A stretch of DNA of 26,115 nucleotides from CAZCJA01 sp964499015 (lineage in GTDB: Bacteria; Elusimicrobiota; Elusimicrobia; F11). Shown piece after piece: positions 9,431 through 18,635 of the stretch. The first letter of the stretch is position 1, and every line of letters begins with the position of its first letter. The notes under the pieces were generated by a model. The model saw only the letters and a list, made by a program, of their open reading frames with translations. It ran no database searches and was not told where the DNA came from. The translations under genes were made by a program, and so were the position numbers. The stretch lies in assembly GCA_964499015.1 (NCBI GenBank), contig CAZCJA010000029.1, positions 1-26,115 on the forward strand, given 5' to 3'.

Positions 9431-12400
9431 ATGGACATGATGCTAGCCGACAAGAAAAAAGACCTCCCGAAGGGCGCCAAGAAAAAGGGCATGCCCACCA
9501 TCAACTTCAACGACTTCGACGCGATCCGTCTCTCCGTCGCGAGCCCGGAAGAAATGCGCTCGTGGTCGCACGGCGAAGTGCGCAAGCCGGAAACCATCAA
9601 TTACCGCACGTTCAAACCGGAGCGCGACGGCTTGTTCTGCGAACGCATTTTCGGACCGGTCCGTGACTGGGAATGCGCCTGCGGCAAATACAAATATGTG
9701 AAATACAAAGGCGTCGTCTGCGATCGCTGCGGCGTCGAAGTCACCGAATCCCGCGTCCGTCGTGAACGCATGGGCTCCATCGAGCTCGCGGTCCCCGTGG
9801 CCCACGTTTGGTACTTGCGCAAAGCCCCGTCGCGCATCGGCTCGCTCCTCGGCATCCGTCTGACGGATCTTGAAAAAATCATTTATTACGCGCGTTACGT
9901 TGTCCTCGAAGATTTAAAGGGCGACGACGGCAAAGTAAAGTTTGACGCGAAACAGCTTCTCACCGACGAGGAATATCACAAAGCCCGTCAGGAATACGGC
10001 GACAAGCTGAAAGCCGGCATCGGCGCCTCCGCGATCCAGCAGCTTCTCGAGCGGATCGTTCTTCCCGACGAAGTGAAATGGGTCCGCAAACGTTTTGACG
10101 AAATCGAATCCGAAGCCGAACGCAACAAGCTGATTAAGCGTTTGCGCATCGTCGAAGGTTTCATGCACTCGAAGAGCCGTCCGGAATGGATGGTACTGAA
10201 CGTCCTGCCGGTGATTCCGCCGGATCTGCGTCCGCTCGTTCCCTTGGAAGGCGGCCGTTTCGCTACCTCAGATCTTAACGACTTGTACCGCCGCATCATC
10301 AACCGCAACAACCGTTTGAAGCACATCGAATCGTTGCGCGCGCCGGAAGTCATGATTCACAATGAAAAACGCCTCCTCCAGGAAGCGGTGGACGCCCTCA
10401 TCGAAAACGGCGCCCGCGGCAAAGTTGTGGTTGGTGCCGGAGGCCGTCCGCTTAAATCCTTGTCCGATATTTTGAAAGGCAAGCAGGGCCGTTTCCGCCA
10501 GAACCTTCTCGGTAAACGCGTGGACTATTCAGGCCGCTCGGTTATCGTCGTCGGTCCGAAACTGAAGCTTCATCAGTGCGGATTGCCGAAGGAAATGGCG
10601 CTCGAACTTTTCAAACCCTTTATTATTCGCGAGCTCATGAAGCGCGAGAACGTTACCCTCAAAGCCGCCAAACGCATGCTTGAACGCGTGAAGCCGGAAG
10701 TGTGGGACATTCTCGAACAAGTGACCAAAGATCTCCCGATCATGCTGAACCGCGCACCCACCCTGCATCGTCTTGGTATTCAGGCGTTCTTGCCGGTCTT
10801 GATCGAAGGCAAATCCATTCAGCTGCATCCGCTCACCTGCTCGGCCTTCAACGCCGACTTCGACGGAGACCAGATGGCCGTTCACGTGCCGCTTTCGCTC
10901 GAAGCGCAACTCGAAGCGAAGCTGCTCATGCTCTCGACCAACAACATCCTTTCGCCGGCCTCGGGCAAACCGATTGCGGTTCCGTCCCAGGACATGATTC
11001 TCGGCGTGGCGTACATGACGAAAATGAAACGCGGCGTTCTCGGCGAGGGCCGTTATTTCTCCTCGCGCGACGAAGTTGTTTCCGCGTACCAGAACGAAAA
11101 CGTCAGCCTCCATGCCCGCGTTAAAGTCGCCGGCATCAACAAATTGATTGAAGAAGGCGTCGACCCGAAAGTTCAGGGCGACCCGAACAACTGGAAAGAT
11201 TGGACCACCGTGGGCCGTGTGCTCTTCAACTCCGTCATCCCGACGGAAATGGGCTACATCAACACGAACATCACCAAGAAAGAAGTGTCCGGTCTTGTCG
11301 ACCGCTGCTACCGCGAACTCGGCTCGTACCGCACCGCGATCTTCTTGGACGATATTAAACGCTTGGGCTACACCTACGCGACGAAAGCCGGTTTGTCCAT
11401 CTCCGTTCAGGACTTCCACATTCCTCTGCAGAAAGGGGAATTTGTGAAGAAAGCCTTGGGCCAGGTGAAGGACATCGCCAAACAGGCGAAGATGGGTATC
11501 ATCACCGACTCCGAGCGCTACAACAAAATTATCGACTTGTGGACGCACGTCACCGACGCGGTTTCCGACGAAATGTTCAACCAGATGCAAGCGCAGGACA
11601 CCGCGGAATGGAAAGGCGTCGGCAAGAAATTTAACCCGGTCTTCTTGATGGCCGACTCCGGCGCGCGCGGAAGCCGTCAGCAGATCCGCCAGCTCGGCGG
11701 TATGCGCGGTCTGATGCAGAAGCCGCAGAAAAAACTAACGGGTGCCGTCGGTGAAATCATCGAAAACCCGGTTATCTCGAACTTCCGGGAAGGTCTCTCG
11801 GTCCTCGAGTACTTCATTTCAACGCACGGAGGCCGTAAAGGTCTCGCCGACACCGCTCTCAAAACAGCGGACGCCGGTTATCTCACGCGCCGCCTGATCG
11901 ACGTCGGCCACGACATTGTGGTCACCGAAGACGACTGCGGCACCATCAATGGCGTTTCCGTCGGAACCCTGAAATCGGGCGAAGACGTGATCGAGACGAT
12001 GGAAGAACGCGTGGTCGGCCGCGTCTGCCTCGACAACGTGGTGGACCCTCTTGCCGATGAAACCATTATTAAATTGGGCGACATGATCAGCCCGGTGCAG
12101 GCCGCGAAGTTGACCAAAGCCGGCATCGATCGCCTCCGCATCCGCTCCGTTCTGACCTGCGAAGCCACCATCGGCGTTTGCGCTCAGTGCTACGGCTTGA
12201 ACCTCGCCACCGGCCGCATGGTCGAAGTCGGCGAAGCGGTCGGCATCATTGCCGCGCAGTCGATCGGCGAACCGGGCACGCAGCTGACGCTCCGCACCTT
12301 CCACATCGGTGGTACGGCCAGCCGCGTCATTCAACGCTCTCAAGTGACCGCCAAAGAAAACGGCACGGTCCGCTACCACGGCATTCGCGCCCTCGCGAAC

Positions 12401-13585
12401 CGCGAAGGCCAGCAGATCTGCGTTTCGCGCAACGGCTTCATTTCCATTCGCGAACAAGGCGGAGAAGAACGCGGCCATTACGAAGTTCGTTACGGCGCGC
12501 GTCTGAAAGTTGCCGAAGGAACCAAAGTCGAGAAGGGCACGCTCTTGGTTGAGTGGGACCCGTACTCGCTGCCGATTCTCACCGAAGAAGAAGGCACGGT
12601 GAAATTGGAAGACGTCACCGAAGGCGTGACGCTCCACGAAGAAAAGAACCGCATCACGGGTCTCATTGAACGCGTGATCATCGAACACCGCGTCGAAGCG
12701 CTCCATCCGCAGATCATCATCATCGGCAAGAGCGGCAAGAAAGTCGCGACATATCCGCTGCCGGTCGACACGAACCTCGTGGTTCAAGACGGCGACCAGG
12801 TGAAGCAAGGCGACATTCTCGCGAAGATTCCGCAGGAAGTTTCGAAATCGAAAGACATCACGGGCGGTCTCCCGCGCGTCGCCGAGCTGTTCGAGGCGCG
12901 CAAGCCGAAGAACCCGTCGGTCGTCTCCGAAATCGAAGGAACGGTCCGCTTGGCCACGACCCCGAAAGGCGGCATGAAAGTCATCGTGACCAACGAAGAA
13001 ACCGGCCTGCAGCGCGACTATAACGTTCCCCAGGGCAAACATTTGGTCGTCTATGAAGGCGACCGCGTGGGCGTGGGCGAATCGTTGGTCGACGGATCGA
13101 TCAACCCGCACGACGTCTTGAAAGTCAAAGGCGCGAAAGAAGTTCAGGAATTTTTGGTGAATGAAATCCAAGAGGTCTACCGCCTCCAGGGTGTTATCAT
13201 CAACGACAAGCACATCGAGATCATCGTTCGCCGCATGTTGTCGAACGTCGTGATCACGAAGTCCGGCGGCACCGACCTTTTGGTCGGCGAAATCGTCCCG
13301 CGGACCAAGTTCGAAAAATTAAACAAAGCCACGAAAAAATCTGAGCACGCCGAAGCGCAGCCGGTTCTTCTGGGAATCACCAAGGCTTCTCTCTCGTCGG
13401 AGTCGTTCATCTCCGCCGCGAGCTTCCAGGAAACCACCCGCGTCTTGGTGGAAGCGGCAACGACCGGCGGCGTGGACACGCTGAAGGGTCTCAAAGAAAA
13501 CGTGATCATCGGTCACTTGATCCCCGCGGGCACAGGTTTCTACGAACGCGGACTCATTGAAAAAGAGCTGGAGAAAAATAAATAA
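9431..13585 (+). CDS. rpoC: RNA polymerase beta' subunit
   Basis: The product has 1384 residues from ATG 9431 (1387 from ATG 9422). The first zinc site has C82, C84, C97 and C100. The magnesium-binding catalytic motif NADFDGD is at 474-480, with D476, D478 and D480. The bridge helix and trigger loop region includes ADSGARGSRQQIRQLGGMRG, then FREGLSVLEYFISTHGGRKG. The second zinc site is C836, C910, C917 and C920. The C-terminal region, with VRRMLSNVVITKSGGTDLL, is complete. No split or large inserted domain is seen. The gene follows rpoB by 17 bases and precedes rpsL by two, so polymerase and S12 are probably on one message. Confidence 0.98.
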   Translation: MDMMLADKKKDLPKGAKKKGMPTINFNDFDAIRLSVASPEEMRSWSHGEVRKPETINYRTFKPERDGLFCERIFGPVRDWECACGKYKYVKYKGVVCDRCGVEVTESRVRRERMGSIELAVPVAHVWYLRKAPSRIGSLLGIRLTDLEKIIYYARYVVLEDLKGDDGKVKFDAKQLLTDEEYHKARQEYGDKLKAGIGASAIQQLLERIVLPDEVKWVRKRFDEIESEAERNKLIKRLRIVEGFMHSKSRPEWMVLNVLPVIPPDLRPLVPLEGGRFATSDLNDLYRRIINRNNRLKHIESLRAPEVMIHNEKRLLQEAVDALIENGARGKVVVGAGGRPLKSLSDILKGKQGRFRQNLLGKRVDYSGRSVIVVGPKLKLHQCGLPKEMALELFKPFIIRELMKRENVTLKAAKRMLERVKPEVWDILEQVTKDLPIMLNRAPTLHRLGIQAFLPVLIEGKSIQLHPLTCSAFNADFDGDQMAVHVPLSLEAQLEAKLLMLSTNNILSPASGKPIAVPSQDMILGVAYMTKMKRGVLGEGRYFSSRDEVVSAYQNENVSLHARVKVAGINKLIEEGVDPKVQGDPNNWKDWTTVGRVLFNSVIPTEMGYINTNITKKEVSGLVDRCYRELGSYRTAIFLDDIKRLGYTYATKAGLSISVQDFHIPLQKGEFVKKALGQVKDIAKQAKMGIITDSERYNKIIDLWTHVTDAVSDEMFNQMQAQDTAEWKGVGKKFNPVFLMADSGARGSRQQIRQLGGMRGLMQKPQKKLTGAVGEIIENPVISNFREGLSVLEYFISTHGGRKGLADTALKTADAGYLTRRLIDVGHDIVVTEDDCGTINGVSVGTLKSGEDVIETMEERVVGRVCLDNVVDPLADETIIKLGDMISPVQAAKLTKAGIDRLRIRSVLTCEATIGVCAQCYGLNLATGRMVEVGEAVGIIAAQSIGEPGTQLTLRTFHIGGTASRVIQRSQVTAKENGTVRYHGIRALANREGQQICVSRNGFISIREQGGEERGHYEVRYGARLKVAEGTKVEKGTLLVEWDPYSLPILTEEEGTVKLEDVTEGVTLHEEKNRITGLIERVIIEHRVEALHPQIIIIGKSGKKVATYPLPVDTNLVVQDGDQVKQGDILAKIPQEVSKSKDITGGLPRVAELFEARKPKNPSVVSEIEGTVRLATTPKGGMKVIVTNEETGLQRDYNVPQGKHLVVYEGDRVGVGESLVDGSINPHDVLKVKGAKEVQEFLVNEIQEVYRLQGVIINDKHIEIIVRRMLSNVVITKSGGTDLLVGEIVPRTKFEKLNKATKKSEHAEAQPVLLGITKASLSSESFISAASFQETTRVLVEAATTGGVDTLKGLKENVIIGHLIPAGTGFYERGLIEKELEKNK

Positions 13586-13587
13586 CT

Positions 13588-13968
13588 ATGCCTACAACAA
13601 ACCAACTTATCCGCGGTATCCGCATCCTTCAAGAATCGCGCACCAAATCGGCGGCGCTCGTTAGCTGCCCGCAGCGTCGCGGCGTTTGCACGCAAGTGAA
13701 AACGACCACGCCGAAGAAGCCGAACTCGGCTCTGCGCAAAATCGCGCGCGTGAAGCTGACCACTGGAAACGAAGTGACGGCTTACATTCCGGGCGTCGGA
13801 CACAACCTCCAGGAGCACTCGATCGTCTTGATTCGCGGCGGCCGCGTGAAAGACTTGCCGGGTGTTCGTTACCATATTATTCGGGGCGTCCTCGACACGG
13901 CCGGCGTTACCGATCGCAAACAGGGCCGTTCCAAATACGGCGCGAAAATGCCGAAAGCCGCGAAATAA
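13588..13968 (+). CDS. rpsL: Ribosomal protein S12
   Basis: The 126-residue product shapes the decoding centre of the 30S subunit. The motif TPKKPNSALRK (42-51 region) and the loop GRVKDLPGVRYH (85-96) are intact. Lysines at 44 and 88 (K43 and K87 in mature E. coli numbering) are present, so no classical streptomycin-resistance change is seen. D89 is the residue that carries methylthiolation in many bacteria. The start ATG lies two bases after the rpoC stop. The only purine-rich site, TGGAGA, is about 13 bases upstream, inside rpoC, so translation is probably coupled to rpoC. Confidence 0.98.
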   Translation: MPTTNQLIRGIRILQESRTKSAALVSCPQRRGVCTQVKTTTPKKPNSALRKIARVKLTTGNEVTAYIPGVGHNLQEHSIVLIRGGRVKDLPGVRYHIIRGVLDTAGVTDRKQGRSKYGAKMPKAAK

Positions 13969-13987
13969 TTTAAGGGAGAATAACTAG

Positions 13988-14470
13988 ATGCCTCGTCGCG
14001 ATTTAAAAGCAAAAGACAAGAAAAATGCGGTCACTCCGCCAGATCCGGTTTATAAATCGGTCCTCGTCACGAAATTCATCAACAAGCTGACGTTGGGCGG
14101 TAAGAAATCTTTGTCCGAACGCATCGTGTACGAAGCGATGGAAAAAATGAAGCAGAAATCCGGAGAAGACGCCCTTGGCGTTTTCACCCGCGCGATCGAA
14201 AACGTTCGCCCGCTTCTTGAAGTGCGCGCCCGCCGCGTGGGCGGAGCGACGTATCAAGTTCCCTCGGAAGTCCGCCAGGACCGCAGCGTCGCCTTGGCCA
14301 TGCGCTGGGTGATCGGCTTCTCCCGCCAGAAAACGGGGAAACCCATCGCGGACCGTCTCGCGGAAGAAATGCTTTCGGCCAGCAAGAAAGAAGGGCTCTC
14401 GTTCAAGAAACGGGAAGACACGCACAAGATGGCCGACGCGAATAAAGCGTTCGCGCATTACCGCTGGTAA
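13988..14470 (+). CDS. rpsG: Ribosomal protein S7
   Basis: The 160-residue product nucleates the 30S head by binding the 3' domain of 16S rRNA and touches the E-site tRNA. Family features are the basic N-terminus (MPRRDLKAKDKK) and the beta-hairpin region VRARRVGGATYQVPSEVR near 78-95. The motif RWVIGFSRQKTGK follows, then a C-terminal helix with THKMADANKAFAHYRW. The length is typical (about 156). The ribosome binding site AAGGGAG is eight or nine bases before the ATG. It sits between rpsL and fusA, as in the classic str operon. Confidence 0.98.
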   Translation: MPRRDLKAKDKKNAVTPPDPVYKSVLVTKFINKLTLGGKKSLSERIVYEAMEKMKQKSGEDALGVFTRAIENVRPLLEVRARRVGGATYQVPSEVRQDRSVALAMRWVIGFSRQKTGKPIADRLAEEMLSASKKEGLSFKKREDTHKMADANKAFAHYRW

Positions 14471-14491
14471 TTTAAACCCTAACCAAAATTT

Positions 14492-16594
14492 ATGGCAACC
14501 ACGAAAGAAATAGATAAGAAGAACATTCGCAACATCGGCATTATCGCGCACATCGACGCGGGTAAAACCACGACGACGGAACGCATTCTCTATTACACGG
14601 GCCGCATCTATAAGATCGGCGAAGTGCATGACGGAACCACCGTCATGGACTGGATGGAGCAGGAACGCGAGCGCGGCATCACGATCACCTCGGCCGCTAC
14701 GCACTGCGGCTGGAAAGAATGCGAATACAACATTATCGATACGCCCGGACACATCGACTTTACCGCCGAAGTGCAGCGCTCGTTGCGCGTGCTCGACGGC
14801 GCCGTCGTTCTTTTGGACGGCTCGCAGGGTGTTGAGCCGCAGTCCGAAACCGTGTGGCGCCAGGCCAACGATTACAAAGTCCCGCGTCTCGTGTTCGCCA
14901 ACAAAATGGACAAAACGGGAGCCGATTTCTACATGTGCATGGAATCGCTCCATTCGAAGCTCGGCGCCAACGCCGTGGCGGTCCAGTTGCCCATCGGCCT
15001 TGAATCGCAATTCAAGGGCATGGTCGACCTGGTCACCATGAAGGCCTACATTTGGTCCGGCGAAGAGCTCGGCGCCAAATTCACCGAAGAAGAAATACCG
15101 GCGGACTTGGTTGAGAAAGCCAAGCAGTATCATGAAACGCTCATTGAAAAGTTGTCCGACTTCGACGACGAGATGGCTCATAAATATTTGGACGGAAAAG
15201 AAGTCACCGTCGACGAAATTAAGAAAGTCATGCGCAAAGCCGTGATCTCGGGAAAATTCTTCCCGGTGTTCTGCGGCAGCTCGTTTAAGAATAAGGGCGT
15301 GCAGCCTCTTCTCGATGCGGTGAATATGTACTTGCCGTCGCCGGTTGAAATCGCCGATATTCGCGGTATTAACCCGACGACCGGCGAAGAAATCACCCGC
15401 AAAATCGCCGACAACTCGCCGCTCACCGCCTTGGCCTTTAAAATTCAGTCCGATCCGCACGTCGGTAAGCTCACGTTTATCCGCGTTTACACGGGCGTGC
15501 TAAAAGCCAGCGCGCAGGTTTTCAATCCGTCCACTCAGGGCCGCGAGCGCATCGGCCGCATCTTGCGCATGCACGCGGACAAACGCGAAGAAGTCGATCA
15601 GATTACCGCCGGAAACATCGGCGCCGTGATCGGTCTTAAAGGCGTCAAAACCGGACAAACCATTTGCGACGAAAAAGATCTTATCGTCATTGATCCGCCG
15701 AAGTTCCCGGAACCGGTTATTTCGGTCGCCATCGAGCCAAAATCCCAGGCAGACGAAGAAAAACTCGGCGTTGCTCTCAACCGTCTTGCGGAAGAGGACC
15801 CGACGTTCAAAATTAAATCCGATCAAGAAACCGGCCAGACCGTTATTTCGGGCATGGGCGAACTTCACTTGGAAATTCTCGTCGACCGTATGAAGCGCGA
15901 ATTTAAAGTTGAAGCCAACGTCGGCAAGCCGCAGGTCGCGTATCGCGAAACCGTGCGCAAGTCCGTCGAGCAGGAAGGCAAATACATTAAGCAGTCCGGC
16001 GGCCGCGGTAACTACGGTCACGTCTGGATCGTCCTCGAGCCGAATGAAAAAGGCAAAGGATTTGAATTCATCGACAAAATTAAAGGCGGACGCGTTCCGA
16101 AAGAATACATTCCGTCCGTGCAGAAGGGCCTCATTGGCGCGCTTGACTCCGGCGTGCTCGCCGGCTATCCGGTGGTTGACGTCAAGGTGACGCTCACCGA
16201 CGGCAGCTTCCATGAAGTCGACTCCAATGACATGGCGTTCCAAATCGCGGCGTCGATGGCGTTCAAGGAAGCGGCGAAGAAAGGCAACCCGGTTTTGCTT
16301 GAACCTATTATGCGCATCGACATCGTTTCACCGAAAGAATACATGGGCGACGTCATCGGCGACTTGAACCGCCGCCGCGGACGCATCGAACAGGTGGATG
16401 ACAAGGGCGCGATCCAATACATTCACGGATTTGTGCCGCTCGCCGAGATGTTCGGCTACGCCACGACCGTCCGTTCGCTGTCTCAGGGCCGCGCTTCCTA
16501 CAGCATGGAACCGAGCCATTATGAAGATGTGCCGCGCGCTTTAACCGAAGAATTGGTCGCCAAGGCGACCGCCACCTCAGGAAAGGGAGCCTAA
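14492..16594 (+). CDS. fusA: Translation elongation factor G
   Basis: The 700-residue GTPase drives tRNA-mRNA translocation and helps recycle ribosomes. GTP motifs are AHIDAGKT (19-26), RGITI (61-65), DTPGH (83-87) and NKMD (137-140). All five domains are present. Domain IV carries SGGRGNYGHVWIVLEP, and the C-terminal part includes PIMRIDIVSPKEYMGDVIGD and RGRIEQVD. The sequence looks like the canonical EF-G, not a specialised paralogue. No ribosome binding site is visible in the 21 bases before the ATG, which is odd for so highly expressed a gene. tuf, which usually follows, is missing; rpsJ starts one base after the stop. Confidence 0.98.
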   Translation: MATTKEIDKKNIRNIGIIAHIDAGKTTTTERILYYTGRIYKIGEVHDGTTVMDWMEQERERGITITSAATHCGWKECEYNIIDTPGHIDFTAEVQRSLRVLDGAVVLLDGSQGVEPQSETVWRQANDYKVPRLVFANKMDKTGADFYMCMESLHSKLGANAVAVQLPIGLESQFKGMVDLVTMKAYIWSGEELGAKFTEEEIPADLVEKAKQYHETLIEKLSDFDDEMAHKYLDGKEVTVDEIKKVMRKAVISGKFFPVFCGSSFKNKGVQPLLDAVNMYLPSPVEIADIRGINPTTGEEITRKIADNSPLTALAFKIQSDPHVGKLTFIRVYTGVLKASAQVFNPSTQGRERIGRILRMHADKREEVDQITAGNIGAVIGLKGVKTGQTICDEKDLIVIDPPKFPEPVISVAIEPKSQADEEKLGVALNRLAEEDPTFKIKSDQETGQTVISGMGELHLEILVDRMKREFKVEANVGKPQVAYRETVRKSVEQEGKYIKQSGGRGNYGHVWIVLEPNEKGKGFEFIDKIKGGRVPKEYIPSVQKGLIGALDSGVLAGYPVVDVKVTLTDGSFHEVDSNDMAFQIAASMAFKEAAKKGNPVLLEPIMRIDIVSPKEYMGDVIGDLNRRRGRIEQVDDKGAIQYIHGFVPLAEMFGYATTVRSLSQGRASYSMEPSHYEDVPRALTEELVAKATATSGKGA

Positions 16595-16595
16595 A

Positions 16596-16937
16596 ATGGC
16601 TGATAACAAAGCACCAGATATGCAGAGAATACGCATCAAATTGCGTGCCTATGACCACCGGATGTTGGACGATTCCTTGGCCAAGATCGTGGACACGGTT
16701 CAGCGCACCGGAGCCAGCCTCGCGGGGCCTGTTCTCTTGCCAACCGCGATAAAAAAATATACAGTGCTGCGCTCCCCGCACTCCGATAAAAAATCCAGAG
16801 AGCAGTTCGAGATGCGAATTCATAAGCGTCTCGTTGATATTGTGGAGATTACGCCTCGTACGGTGGAAGAACTCCGTAGTTTGGATCTTCCGGCCGGGGT
16901 GGATGTTGCTATTAAATTGCCGCGGGTTGATTTTTAA
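16596..16937 (+). CDS. rpsJ: Ribosomal protein S10
   Basis: The 113-residue product is part of the 30S head and, in other bacteria, is also the NusE antitermination factor that binds boxA RNA with NusB. That is notable here because two boxA-like sites lie at the start of the window. Diagnostic stretches are IRIKLRAYDHRMLD and TVLRSPHSDKKSREQFEMRI, then HKRLVDIVEITPRTVEEL. The protein is about ten residues longer than usual because of the N-terminal MADNKAPDMQ. The site AAAGGGAG lies in the end of fusA, six bases before the ATG. No S10 leader of the gammaproteobacterial type can exist in the one-base gap. Confidence 0.98.
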   Translation: MADNKAPDMQRIRIKLRAYDHRMLDDSLAKIVDTVQRTGASLAGPVLLPTAIKKYTVLRSPHSDKKSREQFEMRIHKRLVDIVEITPRTVEELRSLDLPAGVDVAIKLPRVDF

Positions 16938-16959
16938 CGAAACTATTTAGGGATAAGTC

Positions 16960-17694
16960 ATGTCAGAAGAAACGAAAACAGAAAATACCGAAGCCCAAGC
17001 TGCTCCCGCCGTTGATACGGCGCCGCTGAAAGGCCTGCTCGGAACGAAAGTCGGAATGACGCGCATTCCGGTCGACAGCACCCGCATGGTCTCCGTGACC
17101 GTCGTGGACGCCGCCGGTATTGTCGTGACCCAGGTGAAATCCACCGCCACCGACGGCTACAACGCCGTTCAGGTCGGATACGAAGACGTCGTCGAGCGCA
17201 AGCTTTCGAAAGCCGAAGCGCAGCACTTGTTGAAGAAGAGCGCTCCGTTGAAACGCTGGCTTCACGAATTCCGCGTCAAAGACGCCGCCCCTTTTAAAGT
17301 TGGACAGCCGGTTCCTGTTTCCGTTTTCGCGAAAGGCGACTACGTTCAGGTTTCCGGATTTACCAAAGGCAAAGGTTTCGCCGGTTCGATCAAACGGCAC
17401 GGCTTCAAAGGCCTTCCGCACAGCCACGGCAACGGCGAATATCGCAACTCGCCGGGTTCCAGCGGCGCGCAGGGCCCGCAGCACGTTCTGCCCGGCACGC
17501 GCAAGCCAGGCCATTACGGCCACGCTTGGCAAACGATTCCGAAGATGGAAGTTGTCGACATCGACCAGGATAAGGGCCTCGTTTTGCTGAAGGGTTCGAT
17601 TCCAGGACCGAACGGCAACCACGTCGTGATCCGCCCGACGTCGAAACACGTGAAAGCAGTTAAAGCTCAAGACACCAAAAAGAAGAAGAAATAA
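16960..17694 (+). CDS. rplC: Ribosomal protein L3
   Basis: The 244-residue product is a primary 23S-binding protein whose loop reaches the peptidyl-transferase centre. The family start GLLGTKVGMTRI begins at residue 25, after an acidic, Ala-rich extension absent from most L3 proteins. The core includes FTKGKGFAGSIKRHGFKG and ends with LLKGSIPGPNG. The usual loop GxxTPGRVFKGKKMAGHMG is here PGSSGAQGPQHVLPGTRKPGHYG-like over residues 165-187, clearly divergent; Q171 may or may not match the methylated Gln of E. coli. AGGGA (16949-16953) is well placed before ATG 16960. rplD follows after three bases. Confidence 0.97.
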   Translation: MSEETKTENTEAQAAPAVDTAPLKGLLGTKVGMTRIPVDSTRMVSVTVVDAAGIVVTQVKSTATDGYNAVQVGYEDVVERKLSKAEAQHLLKKSAPLKRWLHEFRVKDAAPFKVGQPVPVSVFAKGDYVQVSGFTKGKGFAGSIKRHGFKGLPHSHGNGEYRNSPGSSGAQGPQHVLPGTRKPGHYGHAWQTIPKMEVVDIDQDKGLVLLKGSIPGPNGNHVVIRPTSKHVKAVKAQDTKKKKK

Positions 17695-17697
17695 TTT

Positions 17698-18342
17698 ATG
17701 GAATTGAACGTCCTCAACAATAAAGGTGAAAGCAGCGGCAAAGTCCAATTAAAGGACGAATTGACCGCCACCAAGGCCTCCAAGGCACTTTTGCACGAAG
17801 TCGTCGTCGCGTATCGCGCCGGCCTTCGTTCGGGCACGCACGGCGTAAAAACCCGCGCCGAAGTTTCGGGCAGCGGCATTAAGCCGTGGAAACAGAAAGG
17901 CACCGGACGCGCCCGCTCGGGTTCGACCCGTTCGCCGCTTTGGAAGAAGGGTGGTATTATTTTCGGACCGGTCGAACGCAATTACAAACAAGACCTGCCG
18001 CGTTCCAAGAAAAGAACCGCGTTCAAAATGGCCATCGCCCAGCTGATCAAAGAGAACCGATTCCAGATCGTCGAACCCATTCAAATTTCCGAACCGAAAA
18101 CCAAGCACGTCGCCGCCGTTTACGAAAAATGGAACGCGCCCACAAAATCGCTTCTCGTCGTCGATAAAATCGACGCCAAGTTCGAACGCGCGAGCCGCAA
18201 TATCGCGAATGTGCGCGTCATCGACGTGGAAACGCTCAACACCTACGAAATCCTCGGCGCGCGTCGTTTGTTCGTTACCAAGCTTGCGTTCGACGGCATC
18301 GTCAGCCGTCTTGAGAAAACGGCTCCCGCGGAGGCCAAATAA
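17698..18342 (+). CDS. rplD: Ribosomal protein L4
   Basis: The 214-residue product lines part of the exit tunnel. The tunnel loop is present as TRAEVSGSGIKPWKQKG and TGRARSGSTRSPLWKKGG at roughly 57-90, followed by IIFGPVERNYKQDLPRSKK. The C-terminal half has the expected alpha/beta fold with LLVVDKIDAKFERASRN. No strong ribosome binding site precedes the ATG, which lies three bases after rplC, so translational coupling is likely. The last base of its stop codon is the first base of the rplW start. In enterobacteria L4 represses the S10 operon through a leader; no such leader is seen here. Confidence 0.97.
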   Translation: MELNVLNNKGESSGKVQLKDELTATKASKALLHEVVVAYRAGLRSGTHGVKTRAEVSGSGIKPWKQKGTGRARSGSTRSPLWKKGGIIFGPVERNYKQDLPRSKKRTAFKMAIAQLIKENRFQIVEPIQISEPKTKHVAAVYEKWNAPTKSLLVVDKIDAKFERASRNIANVRVIDVETLNTYEILGARRLFVTKLAFDGIVSRLEKTAPAEAK

Positions 18343-18632
18343 TGACACAGCCACTTTTTGTTTTGCTTCGTCCGCTCGTGACCGAAAAGTCGAGCCGTCT
18401 CATGGAAAAAAACGCCTACTCGTTCGAAGTGGCGCCGTGGGCGACCAAAGGGCAGGTCAAATTGGCCGTTCAGGATAAATTTAAGGTTAACGTGATCAGC
18501 GTTAACACCGTCACCACCGCGGGCAAATATCGCCGCCGCATCGGTCCCCGCGGCGGCTATCAGTCCGATTGGAAAAAAGCGATCGTTCGTTTGAAAGCCG
18601 GTCAACAAATCAAATGGGAAGAGGCTTCGTAA
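18342..18632 (+). CDS. rplW: Ribosomal protein L23
   Basis: The 96-residue product sits at the tunnel exit and is a docking site for trigger factor and SRP. Family features are the N-terminal VLLRPLVTEKSSRLME, the central YSFEVAPWATKGQVKLAVQ and VISVNTVTTAGKYRR, a flexible loop with GPRGGYQSDWKKAIV, and a short basic end. GGAGG (18330-18334), inside rplD, is seven bases before the ATG. The start overlaps the rplD stop by one base (TAATG). Confidence 0.97.
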   Translation: MTQPLFVLLRPLVTEKSSRLMEKNAYSFEVAPWATKGQVKLAVQDKFKVNVISVNTVTTAGKYRRRIGPRGGYQSDWKKAIVRLKAGQQIKWEEAS

Positions 18633-18635
18633 ACC

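Noticed and set aside
11819..13213. Minus-strand open frame of 464 codons opposite rpoC
   Set aside because: Same effect as above; the plus-strand rpoC is intact and the antisense product is Phe/Ala/Asp-rich low-quality sequence. The 381-codon frame opposite rpoB (5910-7055) is rejected for the same reason.
14003..15460. Long open frame on the minus strand (485 codons) opposite rpsG-fusA
   Set aside because: It lies opposite two fully conserved genes. Codon bias of GC-rich genes leaves stop-poor antisense frames, the protein resembles nothing known, and there is no ribosome binding site.
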